Positions 26,081 through 34,868 of a DNA stretch of 64,000 bases are shown piece after piece. The position numbers and the translations under genes are program-made. The DNA is from CAISCU01 sp051861545 (lineage in GTDB: Bacteria; Bacteroidota; Bacteroidia; UKL13-3), in the NCBI GenBank assembly GCA_051861545.1, contig JBIMKP010000011.1, positions 45,245 to 109,244 of the forward strand. The letters are read 5' to 3'. Each line of letters begins with the position of its first letter. Position 1 is the stretch's first letter. Under the pieces are notes generated by a model that did no database searches, was not told the origin of the DNA, and saw only the letters and a program-made list of their open reading frames with translations.

Positions 26081-27478
26081 TTAATTCAAAGTAATATTTG
26101 TGGCTTGGCCACTAGTAATTTTAAATCCTCTTTCAAAAGTATTGCTGCTTCTACTTGCACCTTTAGCCCTGTAAATAACTTTGTAATCGCCAGGTTGAAT
26201 TACATATTGATGCATTCGTTTATCTGTTGATAATTTGCAAACCCAAACCAATTCGTTTCTAATCATTTGGTAGATATCGGCGTAAAAGTCTTGTACTTGG
26301 TAACTAATGATTAATTTTCCTGGTTGAGGTAATTGAATAGTTGTAGTAGTGCTTTGGTCTACCGACACTTCTTTAAAAATCATTCTAGGTAAACAAAGTA
26401 CTTCAACATCATATTTCCCAACAATGTATTTTTCTTTTGCAGTAGCATCTTGTACATGAAGGGTTTTATAGTCTTTCGCTTTTCTTGTAATAAATTGTAG
26501 GTTATTGTAATTGGTTAAACCATCAACCCTAACAGTTAATTGTCCTTGAGGTGCATCCACTCCAATAATGGTATGTTTTCCAGGTGTTACTTCTATGTTT
26601 TCTTTGGTAACAGGTGGAATAGTATGAACCACCATTCTGTATTTATAAACTGGGTCCAATAAAATAGTATCGGGGTTTCCTCTTTCGTTAATGGTATGCA
26701 TATAGTTATACAACAACTGATTCGATTTCATGTCGTAAAAACTCATATTCACATTTGTTTCTGTTGGTTTACCATTAATGTCTAACAGGTTTACTTGGGC
26801 AGTAGTATTATTTAATGCTTGTGATATAACCACATTTAAAACCGTGTTAAATCCTTCTTCTGTATTGGCATCATAATATTTACCTACACAATCAAAAGCT
26901 CTTTTGAAATCTGGTGTAGAACCTATTCCAATAATAAAGGGTTTTAGAATGATGCCTTTACTTTGTAGTGCTTCTGAAACTGCGCATGGATCGCCAGAAC
27001 ATTCTTCAATTCCATCGGTAATTAAAATAATTACATTTCTAGAATATGGGTCTGTAGGAAAATCAGATGCCGACATCAACAAAGAATGAGCAATTAATGT
27101 TGTTCCTTTCGGATTAATTGCTTGAATTCTGTTTTTAATTTCAGTATGATTTTTTGGCCTGAACGGAACTTCCAATCTAGTATCCTTACAATTTCTAGCA
27201 CCTGGAGGAGAAGTGTGGCCATAAACACGTAAGGCAACTTCCACATTTTGTAGTGGTGCTAAACTATCAATTGTTTTAGATAAAAGTCGTTTCGCAACAT
27301 TAATACGCGTATCATTATCCAGTTTAGCGTACATACTACCACTGGCATCAAGCAAAAAGAGAATGCGTGTTACAGTTGGTTTTTTTTGGGTTTGTGCCTC
27401 AGCAAAACCTCCTCCAATCAAATAAAGAAAGAAGGCGAAACCCAATAGGGTTTTAAAAATAGTTTTTAATTTTTGCAT
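26081..27478 (-). CDS. Secreted von Willebrand factor A domain protein
   Basis: A 465-residue exported protein. A signal peptide of about 28 residues (ending FAEAQ) precedes a VWA domain, about 36-225, whose metal-ion-dependent adhesion site is intact: DASGSM near residue 44, a threonine in GTTLIAH and the aspartate in ILITDGIEEC. The C-terminal 230 residues are beta-rich, with lines such as KPGKLIISYQVQ-like strands and a repeated EVTPGKHTIIG/VIQPGDYKVIY pattern that resembles small carboxypeptidase-regulatory-like domains. It probably binds partner proteins in the periplasm. Its odd feature is its location: 19 nt after one transketolase half and 14 nt before the other, on the same strand, although its compartment differs from theirs. 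Confidence 0.87.
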   Translation of the reverse strand: MQKLKTIFKTLLGFAFFLYLIGGGFAEAQTQKKPTVTRILFLLDASGSMYAKLDNDTRINVAKRLLSKTIDSLAPLQNVEVALRVYGHTSPPGARNCKDTRLEVPFRPKNHTEIKNRIQAINPKGTTLIAHSLLMSASDFPTDPYSRNVIILITDGIEECSGDPCAVSEALQSKGIILKPFIIGIGSTPDFKRAFDCVGKYYDANTEEGFNTVLNVVISQALNNTTAQVNLLDINGKPTETNVNMSFYDMKSNQLLYNYMHTINERGNPDTILLDPVYKYRMVVHTIPPVTKENIEVTPGKHTIIGVDAPQGQLTVRVDGLTNYNNLQFITRKAKDYKTLHVQDATAKEKYIVGKYDVEVLCLPRMIFKEVSVDQSTTTTIQLPQPGKLIISYQVQDFYADIYQMIRNELVWVCKLSTDKRMHQYVIQPGDYKVIYRAKGASRSSNTFERGFKITSGQATNITLN

Positions 27479-27497
27479 GCAGGCTTATTAACGTGGC

Positions 27498-28349
27498 TTA
27501 GTAATCTCCAATTGTTTCAGGAAGCTGAGAAAGGGCATTTGCCAATTCTGCATCGTTTGGAGCAACACCGTGCCATTTATGGCTACCCATCATAAAATCA
27601 ACTGGGTAACCCATTTCTGTACGCATCATAATAAAAATTGGTTTTCCATTTCCAGCCATTGATTTGGCTTTTGCCATGGTTGCCAAAATATTTTCATGAT
27701 TGTGTCCATCCATATCCAAAACTTCCCATCCAAAAGCTGCAAGTTTGGTGCCAATATCTGTTCCCAATCCCATTACTTCTTTGGTAGAACCATCAATCTG
27801 TTGTCCGTTGAAGTCGATTGTTACAATTAAATTATCGATTTTTTGGTGAGCAGCAAACATAAATGCCTCCCAATTCTGACCTTCTTCAATTTCACCATCA
27901 CCCATTAAACAATAAACCATTTTTGTGTCATTGTTTAATTTTTTTGCCAAAGCAGCGCCCGCAGCAACTGAAACTCCTTGTCCTAATGAACCTGAAGCTA
28001 CTCTTATTCCTGGTAATTCTTCATGAGTTGTTGGATGTCCTTGTAAACGGGTATTAATTCTGCGAAAAGTTTTCAATTCTTCAACAGGAAAATAACCAGA
28101 ACGAGCTAAAACACTGTAAAATACTGGTGAAATATGTCCGTTCGAAAGAAAAAATACATCTTCACCAATTCCATCCATTTTAAAATCTGGATTGTGGTCC
28201 ATGATATTAAAATATAAGGCTGTCAAGAAATCAGCACATCCCAAACTTCCGCCCGGGTGGCCGCTTTTGCATCCGTGAACCATTCTTAAAACATCTCTTC
28301 TTACCTGGCTAGAGGTAGCAGTTAATTCGCTTGCCGACAGCTTATTCAT
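27498..28349 (-). CDS. tktA: Transketolase, N-terminal subunit
   Basis: A 283-residue protein equal to the thiamine-diphosphate pyrophosphate-binding half of transketolase. It shows the phosphate-binding GHPGGSLGCADFLTALYF, the GDGEIEEGQNWEA motif with the metal ligand segment, and conserved histidines (LSNGHISPVFY, LQGHPTTHE). The partner half is the third gene of the unit. It heads the minus-strand order N-subunit, VWA protein, C-subunit. Start ATG at 28347-28349 (MNKLSASELTATSSQVRRD) agrees with family lengths of about 270-285. An upstream terminator at 28384-28409 isolates it from the preceding gene, so the promoter lies within about 35-90 bp of the start. Confidence 0.93.
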   Translation of the reverse strand: MNKLSASELTATSSQVRRDVLRMVHGCKSGHPGGSLGCADFLTALYFNIMDHNPDFKMDGIGEDVFFLSNGHISPVFYSVLARSGYFPVEELKTFRRINTRLQGHPTTHEELPGIRVASGSLGQGVSVAAGAALAKKLNNDTKMVYCLMGDGEIEEGQNWEAFMFAAHQKIDNLIVTIDFNGQQIDGSTKEVMGLGTDIGTKLAAFGWEVLDMDGHNHENILATMAKAKSMAGNGKPIFIMMRTEMGYPVDFMMGSHKWHGVAPNDAELANALSQLPETIGDY

Positions 28350-28383
28350 TCTGTATTTGTTAAATTAATAGCTGCGAAAATAA

Positions 28384-28409
28384 AAAAGGCAAACCTAAGT
28401 TTGCCTTTT
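28384..28409 (-). terminator. Terminator upstream of the transketolase operon
   Basis: AAAAGGCAAA (28384-28393) and TTTGCCTTTT (28400-28409) form a 10-bp stem with a 6-nt loop and flanking A/T runs. It ends the minus-strand lipoprotein gene at 28441. Confidence 0.8.
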
Positions 28410-28440
28410 ATTTATAAAATCTTTGTGGAAATCAATTGTT

Positions 28441-28998
28441 TTATATCATTTCAAGTAACCAAAACAGTAATCCTACAAGGAAAATAAGCGAACCAATCCA
28501 AGAAATAAATCCTGCCGTTCCTATTAATATTCCTAAAATTGCTCCAACAATAATTAAAATTAAGCCAACAACCATCCATTTAATAGGATTATTTACCAAT
28601 CCTTGGTTTTCTTTTGAATCTTGTTTCTTTAGTTCCTTGTTTAATGCTTTAAATTGATGTTTTATGTCTTTAGCCTCATTTTTTAAAACTTTAAAACTGC
28701 TTTTACTGCCCGATGCAGGAACACTTTCTTTTATAATGTTTTCAATTTTTAATGTTGCTGATGGCTTGTTTTGATCCATTTTTGCAATTACAGGTTCAGT
28801 TGATTTTGATTTTTCAATGATTATTTCACCCTTCTTAGTTTTAATTAACTCGGTTTTAGGCTTTATCTTAACAATCTCGTTTTCCTTTTTAACACTAACT
28901 TTTTCTCTATAAGAATACAATTGTTTACTACAAGAACTAATCAGAAGAATACTGCTAATTAGCAAAATTGCTAGCTTGAATGATTTTATTTTTTTCAT
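28441..28998 (-). CDS. Putative lipoprotein with C-terminal membrane helices
   Basis: A 185-residue protein of no recognised family. The ATG at 28996-28998 gives a lipoprotein signal (LLISSILLISSC-S, cysteine near 23); 22 extra codons upstream are open but unlikely to be used. The middle, about 35-125, is rich in lysine, glutamate and serine and probably unstructured or coiled. The C-terminus has two hydrophobic helices (WMVVGLILIIVGAILGILIG and WIGSLIFLVGLLFWLLEM), like small stress-related membrane proteins. A lipid-anchored N-terminus together with membrane helices is unusual. Single gene, followed by a terminator. Confidence 0.65.
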   Translation of the reverse strand: MKKIKSFKLAILLISSILLISSCSKQLYSYREKVSVKKENEIVKIKPKTELIKTKKGEIIIEKSKSTEPVIAKMDQNKPSATLKIENIIKESVPASGSKSSFKVLKNEAKDIKHQFKALNKELKKQDSKENQGLVNNPIKWMVVGLILIIVGAILGILIGTAGFISWIGSLIFLVGLLFWLLEMI

Positions 28999-29384
28999 GT
29001 GAATGAATTTGATAGCAAGATAAGCTGCTTTTAAATAGGGCTTGATGAAAATCTTTAATGGCATTTATTATCAGTCAATTAAGTTAATTCTTAGGGCCAG
29101 AATATGCAGTATGCTTTTTACTACTTTTCTAATAATTCTTGATTATATAGCTAAGCCTAGTTTCTCTTTTTCATCAAAAAGGTAATGTAAGCTTATCCCT
29201 TGAATTGATATTTTCTTTTGTCTTTTACTACTAAATCATATCACGATGAAGGATTAAATCTGATGGAAACTTTAAAATAATATAACAGTTTACTAAACTT
29301 TCAATTTAAACTTCCGACTTTTGCCGGCCTCATTTCGAATTGCTTTAAAAATACAATAAATTTGAAAAGAGCTAATTAGCTAAG
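28999..29384. other. 386-bp divergent intergenic region
   Basis: The gap lies between the divergent lipoprotein and FAD oxidoreductase genes. No gene or strong repeat is evident. Near the right end TAAATTTG (29357-29364) resembles a -7 box and AGCTAATTAGCT (29370-29381) is a short palindrome immediately before the ATG. Confidence 0.4.
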
Positions 29385-30941
29385 ATGCGTAAAGAAATTC
29401 AGATTCAGGTTTTACCTGCCGAGCAGGATTCAAAAGAGAAAATACAATCCTACATATTTTCTGCTTTGGGTATTTCTAAGGCTGAGTTAAACGGATTTAA
29501 AATCAAAAAGAAAAGCATTGATGCACGTAGACAACCCATCAGAATTAACCTCACTTTAGAACTTTTTATAAAAGAAGAGCTTGAAGATGATTTGATTCAG
29601 TTTGATTTTAAGAATGTTCAAAATGCAAAAGAAGTTGCTATAATTGGCGCTGGTCCTGCCGGTTTGTTTGCAGCTTTACGTTTGATTGAGTTAGGACTTA
29701 AACCAATTGTTTTTGAAAGAGGTAAAGATGTTAAAGAACGTAGAAGAGATTTGGCAAATATCACCCGAAACAATACTGTAAATCCTGAAAGTAATTATTG
29801 TTTTGGTGAAGGTGGTGCAGGAACTTATAGCGATGGAAAATTATATACCAGAAGTTCTAAGCGTGGTGATGTAAACCGAATTCTAAAACTATTGGTTTAC
29901 CATGGTGCCGACCCAGCTATTTTATATGAAAGTCACCCGCATATTGGTACCAATAAATTACCTGGAATTATTACCCGCATCAGAGAAACAATTTTGAATT
30001 TTGGTGGGGAAGTTCATTTTAATTCAAAACTTACCGATTTTTTATTAGAAGGCAAGACTTTAAAAGGTATTTATATTGGAGAAAATCTACACCGCTTCGA
30101 ACAAGTAATTCTGGCAACTGGACATTCTGCTCGTGATGTTTTTGAACTTCTAGAAAAGAAAAAAATTGCTATAGAAGCCAAGCCTTTTGCTTTGGGTGTT
30201 AGAATTGAGCATCCGCAAGAATTGATTGATAAAATACAATACAAATGTTCTACTGAAAGAAGTGAGTTTTTGCCTGCTGCAAGTTATAGTGTTGTGCAAC
30301 AAGTTGCAGGTAGAGGAGTTTTTTCGTTTTGTATGTGTCCGGGTGGAATTATTGCCCCAGCCATGACAGCTCCCGGTGAAATTGTGGTGAATGGTTGGAG
30401 TCCGAGTAAAAGAAACAATCCTTATGCCAATAGTGGTATGGTTACTTCTATTGAAATTCCCGATTTTAAAGCATTTGAACATAAAGGAAACCTTGCAGGA
30501 ATGTATTTTCAAAAAAGTGTAGAGCAAGCATGTTTTGAAATGGCTGATAAAACCCTAAAAGCTCCAGCTCAAAGAATGTCAGATTTTGTTAATAAAAAGC
30601 TTTCAGCTGATATTCCCCAAAACTCCTATTTACCGGGCACAGTAAGTAGAAATTTGCATGAAATTTTACCAGATTTTGTAGCTTCTGGTTTGAAAGAAGC
30701 ATTCAAAGCTTTTGGTACCAAAATGAAAGGCTATTTAACAAATGAAGCAGTATTATTGGCAACAGAATCAAGAACATCTTCCCCGGTAAGAATTCCTCGG
30801 AACAAAGAACTTTTGTGTCATACAGAAGTAGAAGGATTGTATCCATGCGCAGAAGGTGCTGGTTATGCAGGTGGAATTGTATCAGCCGCTATGGATGGTG
30901 AAAATGTGGCAACTGCAATTTATCAAAAAGTAAAACATTAA
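29385..30941 (+). CDS. FAD-dependent oxidoreductase (COG2509-like)
   Basis: A 518-residue flavoprotein. An N-terminal alpha/beta domain of about 80 residues precedes the dinucleotide-binding fold VAIIGAGPAGLFAALRL near 86-102 with its acidic end VFERG. Further conserved lengths are NYCFGEGGAGTYSDGKLYTR near 140-160, FSFCMCPGGIIAPA, and the C-terminal second FAD contact YPCAEGAGYAGGIVSAAMDG. This pattern is typical of large uncharacterised FAD-dependent dehydrogenases conserved in many bacteria; the substrate is not known. The secreted nuclease gene starts only 4 nt after its stop, so the two are likely co-transcribed. Confidence 0.88.
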   Translation: MRKEIQIQVLPAEQDSKEKIQSYIFSALGISKAELNGFKIKKKSIDARRQPIRINLTLELFIKEELEDDLIQFDFKNVQNAKEVAIIGAGPAGLFAALRLIELGLKPIVFERGKDVKERRRDLANITRNNTVNPESNYCFGEGGAGTYSDGKLYTRSSKRGDVNRILKLLVYHGADPAILYESHPHIGTNKLPGIITRIRETILNFGGEVHFNSKLTDFLLEGKTLKGIYIGENLHRFEQVILATGHSARDVFELLEKKKIAIEAKPFALGVRIEHPQELIDKIQYKCSTERSEFLPAASYSVVQQVAGRGVFSFCMCPGGIIAPAMTAPGEIVVNGWSPSKRNNPYANSGMVTSIEIPDFKAFEHKGNLAGMYFQKSVEQACFEMADKTLKAPAQRMSDFVNKKLSADIPQNSYLPGTVSRNLHEILPDFVASGLKEAFKAFGTKMKGYLTNEAVLLATESRTSSPVRIPRNKELLCHTEVEGLYPCAEGAGYAGGIVSAAMDGENVATAIYQKVKH

Positions 30942-30945
30942 GATT

Positions 30946-33012
30946 TTGAGAAGAATATTTTTTTTTATGTTAGGCATCGTTTTTGCCTTTCAATCAGTTA
31001 AAGCAGGTACTATTTTCCTGTCGAAAACTACCTTAGGTAATTTTGGCTCATGCCCTGTAAATTATGCTACAGCTCCGGCTCGATATAAAGTTTGGGGAAC
31101 AAACATAAATTCTGGAGTTACCATTACTGCTCCTCTTCATTTTGAAGTTAGTTTAAATGTAAACCAGAATTATGGAAAGGCTTTATTTATTCCAAATAAT
31201 GGAACAGCTTTAGATACAACTGAAATCTTCGTTCGTTTTGCTCCTTTACAAACTGGTGCATTAAATGGATTGCTTTCACATACAAGTCCAGGTTCTAATA
31301 CAGTAAATTTAAATGTTGTTGGAACAGCAGCGAGTGGCTTAAATGTTCCAGCAAATTATTATAATGGTATTAACCAAACGGGTTCTGCATTATTAACTGC
31401 ATTGTACAATAAAATTGCTGGTCATACTACCATTAGTTATGCTGGTTTATGGACAGCCTTCCTCAATTCAGATGCTTTTTATACTGGCAAAGTATGGGAT
31501 ATTTATTCAACAGCAATAAGCGGCTCATCAGCTACTTATACGTTTACTTTTTCAACTAACCAATGTGGTTCCTATTCGATAGAAGGTGATTGCTACAATA
31601 GAGAACATAGTTTTCCTCAATCGTGGTTTAATAGCTCAAGTCCAATGGTTTCTGATATGTACCATATCTATCCAACAGATGGAAAAGTAAATGGAATGCG
31701 TAGTAATTATCCTTATGGTGATGTTGGAACAACGACCTACGTTTCACAAATCGGTGGTAAATTAGGAACTAGTATTTCTCCAGGCTATACTTCTTTGGTT
31801 TTCGAACCAGTTGATGAATACAAAGGAGATTTGGCTAGGGCTCAATTATACATGGCTGCTAGGTATAATAATTTAATTGCATCTTGGCAAAACAATGGAA
31901 CTGCAAATGAAGTTCTTGCGGGTAATGCATATCCTGCTTTTGATGCTTGGCAATTAAATCTCTTGGTAAAATGGCATAACCAAGATCCTCCAAGTGTAAA
32001 AGAAATCAATAGAAATAATGCCGTTTTTAACGTTCAGGCAAATAGAAATCCCTTTGTTGATAGTCCGCAGTTTGTAAATAGAATTTGGGGTTTAGCTAAA
32101 CCATCAGAGCCAACATTAGCCAGTTCACAATTAAATTTGGATTCCTTTACAACAACTGCAGCACGTTTTAGATGGAAAACAGGAAACGGAAACAGAAGAA
32201 TTGTTATCATGAAAATGGGTTCTGCTGTTAACCAGTTTCCATTAGATTCTGTTAATTATTCAGCTAGTTCAGTGTTTGGTTCAGGAGCCAATTTAGGTGG
32301 CGGAAATTTTGTGGTTTACAATGGTATGGGTTCTGGTGTTATTGTCACTGGTCTTAATCCAAATCAACCTTATTATTTAAGAGTAGTTGAGTATAATGGG
32401 ATTAATAAAACAGCCAATTATAATACTACAAATGTTTTAAGTTCACTTCCAGTGTTTTTACCTGTTGAATGGTTGAGTTTTTCTAGTGAAATTTCGAATA
32501 GGAATATTGAACTACAATGGCAAACATCATCAGAAAAAAATGCCTATTCTTTTGATATTGAAAGAAGTTTTGATGAAGAAAACTGGTTCAAAATTGGAGA
32601 ACAAATGGCGGCAGGAAATAGTAATAAAACAAATAGTTATTCTTTTTTAGATGAAGGTGTTTTGGACTTGAATAACAAAGTAGTTTTTTATCGTTTGAAA
32701 CAAATTGATTTCGATGGAAATTATTCTTACTCAAAAATTATTTCCGTTCAGGTTCCAAATGCTGATTTGGCCAATTTAGTATTGTTTCCAAATCCATTAA
32801 ACAAGCCTATTATTGAAGTAGAAGGTATAAATGAAAACCAAATGTTTGATGTATATGTTTATGATATAACAGGAGCTGAAATTCTTCGTTTTTTAAATAA
32901 ACAAGGCACAGATAAATCAATAGAATTGAATGATGGTTTAAAAAAAGGTGCCTATTTCTTTAAAATTCAACAAGGTAATTCTCAAAAGACTAAATTGATA
33001 ATAGTAGAATGA
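30946..33012 (+). CDS. Secreted endonuclease I-family nuclease with T9SS sorting domain
   Basis: A 688-residue exported nuclease. The start is TTG at 30946, giving the signal peptide MRRIFFFMLGIVFAFQSVKA; an ATG seven codons later would spoil the basic N-terminus. Domains in order: an Ig-like/choice-of-anchor domain (about 22-125), an endonuclease I domain (about 130-390) with the catalytic motif GDCYNREHSFPQSWF and the metal-site stretch SDMYHIYPTDGKVNGMRS, a fibronectin-like domain (about 395-510), a further beta domain, and a T9SS sorting domain (LFPNPLNKPIIEV, KKGAYFFKIQQG). It probably degrades extracellular DNA for nutrients. Its stop overlaps the msrB start by 4 nt. Confidence 0.9.
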   Translation: MRRIFFFMLGIVFAFQSVKAGTIFLSKTTLGNFGSCPVNYATAPARYKVWGTNINSGVTITAPLHFEVSLNVNQNYGKALFIPNNGTALDTTEIFVRFAPLQTGALNGLLSHTSPGSNTVNLNVVGTAASGLNVPANYYNGINQTGSALLTALYNKIAGHTTISYAGLWTAFLNSDAFYTGKVWDIYSTAISGSSATYTFTFSTNQCGSYSIEGDCYNREHSFPQSWFNSSSPMVSDMYHIYPTDGKVNGMRSNYPYGDVGTTTYVSQIGGKLGTSISPGYTSLVFEPVDEYKGDLARAQLYMAARYNNLIASWQNNGTANEVLAGNAYPAFDAWQLNLLVKWHNQDPPSVKEINRNNAVFNVQANRNPFVDSPQFVNRIWGLAKPSEPTLASSQLNLDSFTTTAARFRWKTGNGNRRIVIMKMGSAVNQFPLDSVNYSASSVFGSGANLGGGNFVVYNGMGSGVIVTGLNPNQPYYLRVVEYNGINKTANYNTTNVLSSLPVFLPVEWLSFSSEISNRNIELQWQTSSEKNAYSFDIERSFDEENWFKIGEQMAAGNSNKTNSYSFLDEGVLDLNNKVVFYRLKQIDFDGNYSYSKIISVQVPNADLANLVLFPNPLNKPIIEVEGINENQMFDVYVYDITGAEILRFLNKQGTDKSIELNDGLKKGAYFFKIQQGNSQKTKLIIVE

Positions 33013-33452
33013 AAATGGTAACAATTACGGAACACAAAGAGATTGAGGGTTCTTATGTTTTTAAGGTGAATAAAACCGAAGAAGATTGGAACAAGGAATT
33101 GAATGCCGATCAATTTTATATTCTAAGAAAAAAAGGAACAGAACGTCCATTTACAAGCGAGTTTGAAACACAATGGGATGGAGGTTTATACCAGTGTGCT
33201 GGATGTGGTGAAGAATTGTTTTCATCTGATGGTAAATTTGATAGTGGATGCGGTTGGCCAAGTTTTTATGAAGCAATTGATAAAACAAAAATTGTTACTA
33301 AAACCGACGAAACACATGGCATGGTAAGAACCGAAATTATGTGTGCATCATGTGGTGGACATTTAGGTCATGTTTTTGATGATGGTCCCAAAAACAAAAC
33401 GGGTTTAAGGTATTGTGTAAATGGTTTAGCCTTAAAATTCAAAAAAGCATAA
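33009..33452 (+). CDS. msrB: Peptide-methionine (R)-S-oxide reductase
   Basis: MsrB reduces the R epimer of methionine sulfoxide in proteins. The 147-residue product is a single MsrB domain. Two CxxC pairs (CAGC near 58-61, CASC near 108-111) form the zinc site, and the catalytic cysteine lies in LRYCVNGLAL near 138; the GCGWPSFY and GHLGHVFDDGP segments are diagnostic. No signal peptide is present, so it should be cytoplasmic. Its ATG overlaps the TGA of the secreted nuclease (ATGA at 33009-33012), implying coupled translation of two functionally unrelated proteins. Confidence 0.95.
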   Translation: MKMVTITEHKEIEGSYVFKVNKTEEDWNKELNADQFYILRKKGTERPFTSEFETQWDGGLYQCAGCGEELFSSDGKFDSGCGWPSFYEAIDKTKIVTKTDETHGMVRTEIMCASCGGHLGHVFDDGPKNKTGLRYCVNGLALKFKKA

Positions 33453-33566
33453 TCCCGAAAATCATTGAAAATAAAGGGTTTTTGGTGCAATTTTACCGAT
33501 TGAATAAGCCTTTAGGTGCATTAATTTTATTTTCGTTTCTTTGTACTAGTTTTAAAAATTAAGAAA

Positions 33567-33803
33567 ATGATATTCAAGTTTCTTTTATACGCCTTCTTAT
33601 TTTATGTCCTATTCAGATTTTTATTTGGGGGATTGTTTAAGGTAAAGGTTTATAACAATATCAACCACCATCATTATCCTCCACAGGATAAGGAGCATGG
33701 AAAACCTGAGGGTACAATTACCATCAACAAAAAAGTAGAAAACAAAAAAACTACCGGCAGCGATAAGATTGGCGAGTATGTAGATTTTGAGGAAGTGAAA
33801 TAA
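33567..33803 (+). CDS. Small membrane protein, DUF4834-like
   Basis: A 78-residue protein with one N-terminal transmembrane helix (FKFLLYAFLFYVLFRFLFGG) and a short charged tail that ends IGEYVDFEEVK. This layout, including the histidine-rich NHHHYPP linker, matches a small family of uncharacterised Bacteroidota proteins (DUF4834). It overlaps no other gene but ends 1 nt before the FkbM methyltransferase start, so they are co-transcribed. Function unknown. Confidence 0.75.
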   Translation: MIFKFLLYAFLFYVLFRFLFGGLFKVKVYNNINHHHYPPQDKEHGKPEGTITINKKVENKKTTGSDKIGEYVDFEEVK

Positions 33804-33804
33804 A

Positions 33805-34551
33805 ATGCTGGAAAAGAAACTCAGATCCTGGTTATTGCAGGCGCTCGGAACCGAAAATTATTTGTCGCTTGTAAGCAGCACTTATATCAGACTTATTGCC
33901 AATGGCAGGTTAAAGAAGAAATATCCCGAATTATTCTTCCTTGAAAAGCTAGTTCAACCAGGATTTACCTGCGTTGATATTGGTGCCAATGTTGGTTATT
34001 ACTCTGTGTTTCTTTCAAAATATGCCGGCAAAACCGGACATGTTTATTCTGTTGAACCAGTTCCAATGTTTGCCAATGTTTTTTTAAAGAATACCAAGTC
34101 GTTTGCTTTAAATAATATCACATTATATCAGGTAGCATTGGGAGCAGAACAAAAGGAAATTACCCTTGAAACGCCTGTTTTAGATGGTGTTTTTAGACAT
34201 GGACTAACAAAGGTTGTTGACCAAGCTTCAAACACAGGTGGATTGAGCTACAAGGCCCAAATGCTGGTTGCCGATAATTTATTTAAGGATTTAGCCCGTC
34301 TTGATTTTTTGAAATGTGATGTGGAAGGTTATGAGGTGTATTTATTCCCTCAAATGAAAGAGACCATTCAAAAATTCAAACCGCTGATTCAGATTGAAAT
34401 TAGTGAAGAAGAAAACCGCAGAAAAATGTTGGAATTGTTTGAATCATGGAACTATTCGCCTTATCGTTTAAAAGACGAACAATTGTTAAAACTTACTTCA
34501 AATGAAGCTCTTTCGTATGATGAAGGAGATTTTTATTTTAGAGCTAATTAA
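33805..34551 (+). CDS. FkbM-family SAM-dependent methyltransferase
   Basis: A 248-residue methyltransferase. The Rossmann-like SAM-binding motif I is TCVDIGANVGYYSVFLSKY near 51-69, followed by motif II VYSVEPVPMFANVF and the FkbM signature LDFLKCDVEGYEVYLF near 168-183. Members O-methylate sugars or polyketides, but many in this phylum have unknown acceptors; no polysaccharide genes surround it here, so no substrate is proposed. It follows the DUF4834-like gene by 1 nt. Confidence 0.9.
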   Translation: MLEKKLRSWLLQALGTENYLSLVSSTYIRLIANGRLKKKYPELFFLEKLVQPGFTCVDIGANVGYYSVFLSKYAGKTGHVYSVEPVPMFANVFLKNTKSFALNNITLYQVALGAEQKEITLETPVLDGVFRHGLTKVVDQASNTGGLSYKAQMLVADNLFKDLARLDFLKCDVEGYEVYLFPQMKETIQKFKPLIQIEISEEENRRKMLELFESWNYSPYRLKDEQLLKLTSNEALSYDEGDFYFRAN

Positions 34552-34704
34552 GCATCCTTTTTTTTCATCATAAATTAACTTATTAAAGCCGATTCTTTGG
34601 CTTGGTTTTTATCTAGTATCAAATCTGTATTTTTAAAAGGAGGTTTTCTCTTGCTTTAAAAATTTGACTAAAGCTTTTTTGATGCAAGTAAATTATTGAA
34701 GTTT

Positions 34705-34722
34705 TACACTTTGTAAAGTGTA
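34705..34722. repeat. Perfect 8-2-8 palindrome
   Basis: TACACTTT-GT-AAAGTGTA at 34705-34722, 153 bp past the FkbM stop. The 2-nt centre disfavours an RNA hairpin, so a protein-binding site is possible, but no promoter is recognised beside it. Confidence 0.45.
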
Positions 34723-34811
34723 GATTTAGATTTTCATACAAAGGCAAATATTATGAAATAATATCATAGGTCCCTTTTTTAACCGCATATAGTGCTTTGT
34801 AGTTTGATACA

Positions 34812-34850
34812 AAAAAAGCTGCTTCCTCAATTAGAAAAAGCAGCTTTTTT
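34812..34850 (-). terminator. Rho-independent terminator of the DUF4468-like gene
   Basis: AAAAAAGCTGCTT (34812-34824) and AAGCAGCTTTTTT (34838-34850) form a 13-bp stem, with T-runs on either strand. It lies 18 nt past the minus-strand stop codon. Confidence 0.85.
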
Positions 34851-34868
34851 TAGGTTGTTTAATGATGC

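Larger units (their letters stand above)
34552..34868. other. 317-bp convergent intergenic region
   Basis: The gap between the FkbM gene and the convergent DUF4468-like gene has no coding signal. It contains an 18-bp palindrome (34705-34722) and the terminator at 34812-34850, both listed separately. Confidence 0.5.
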
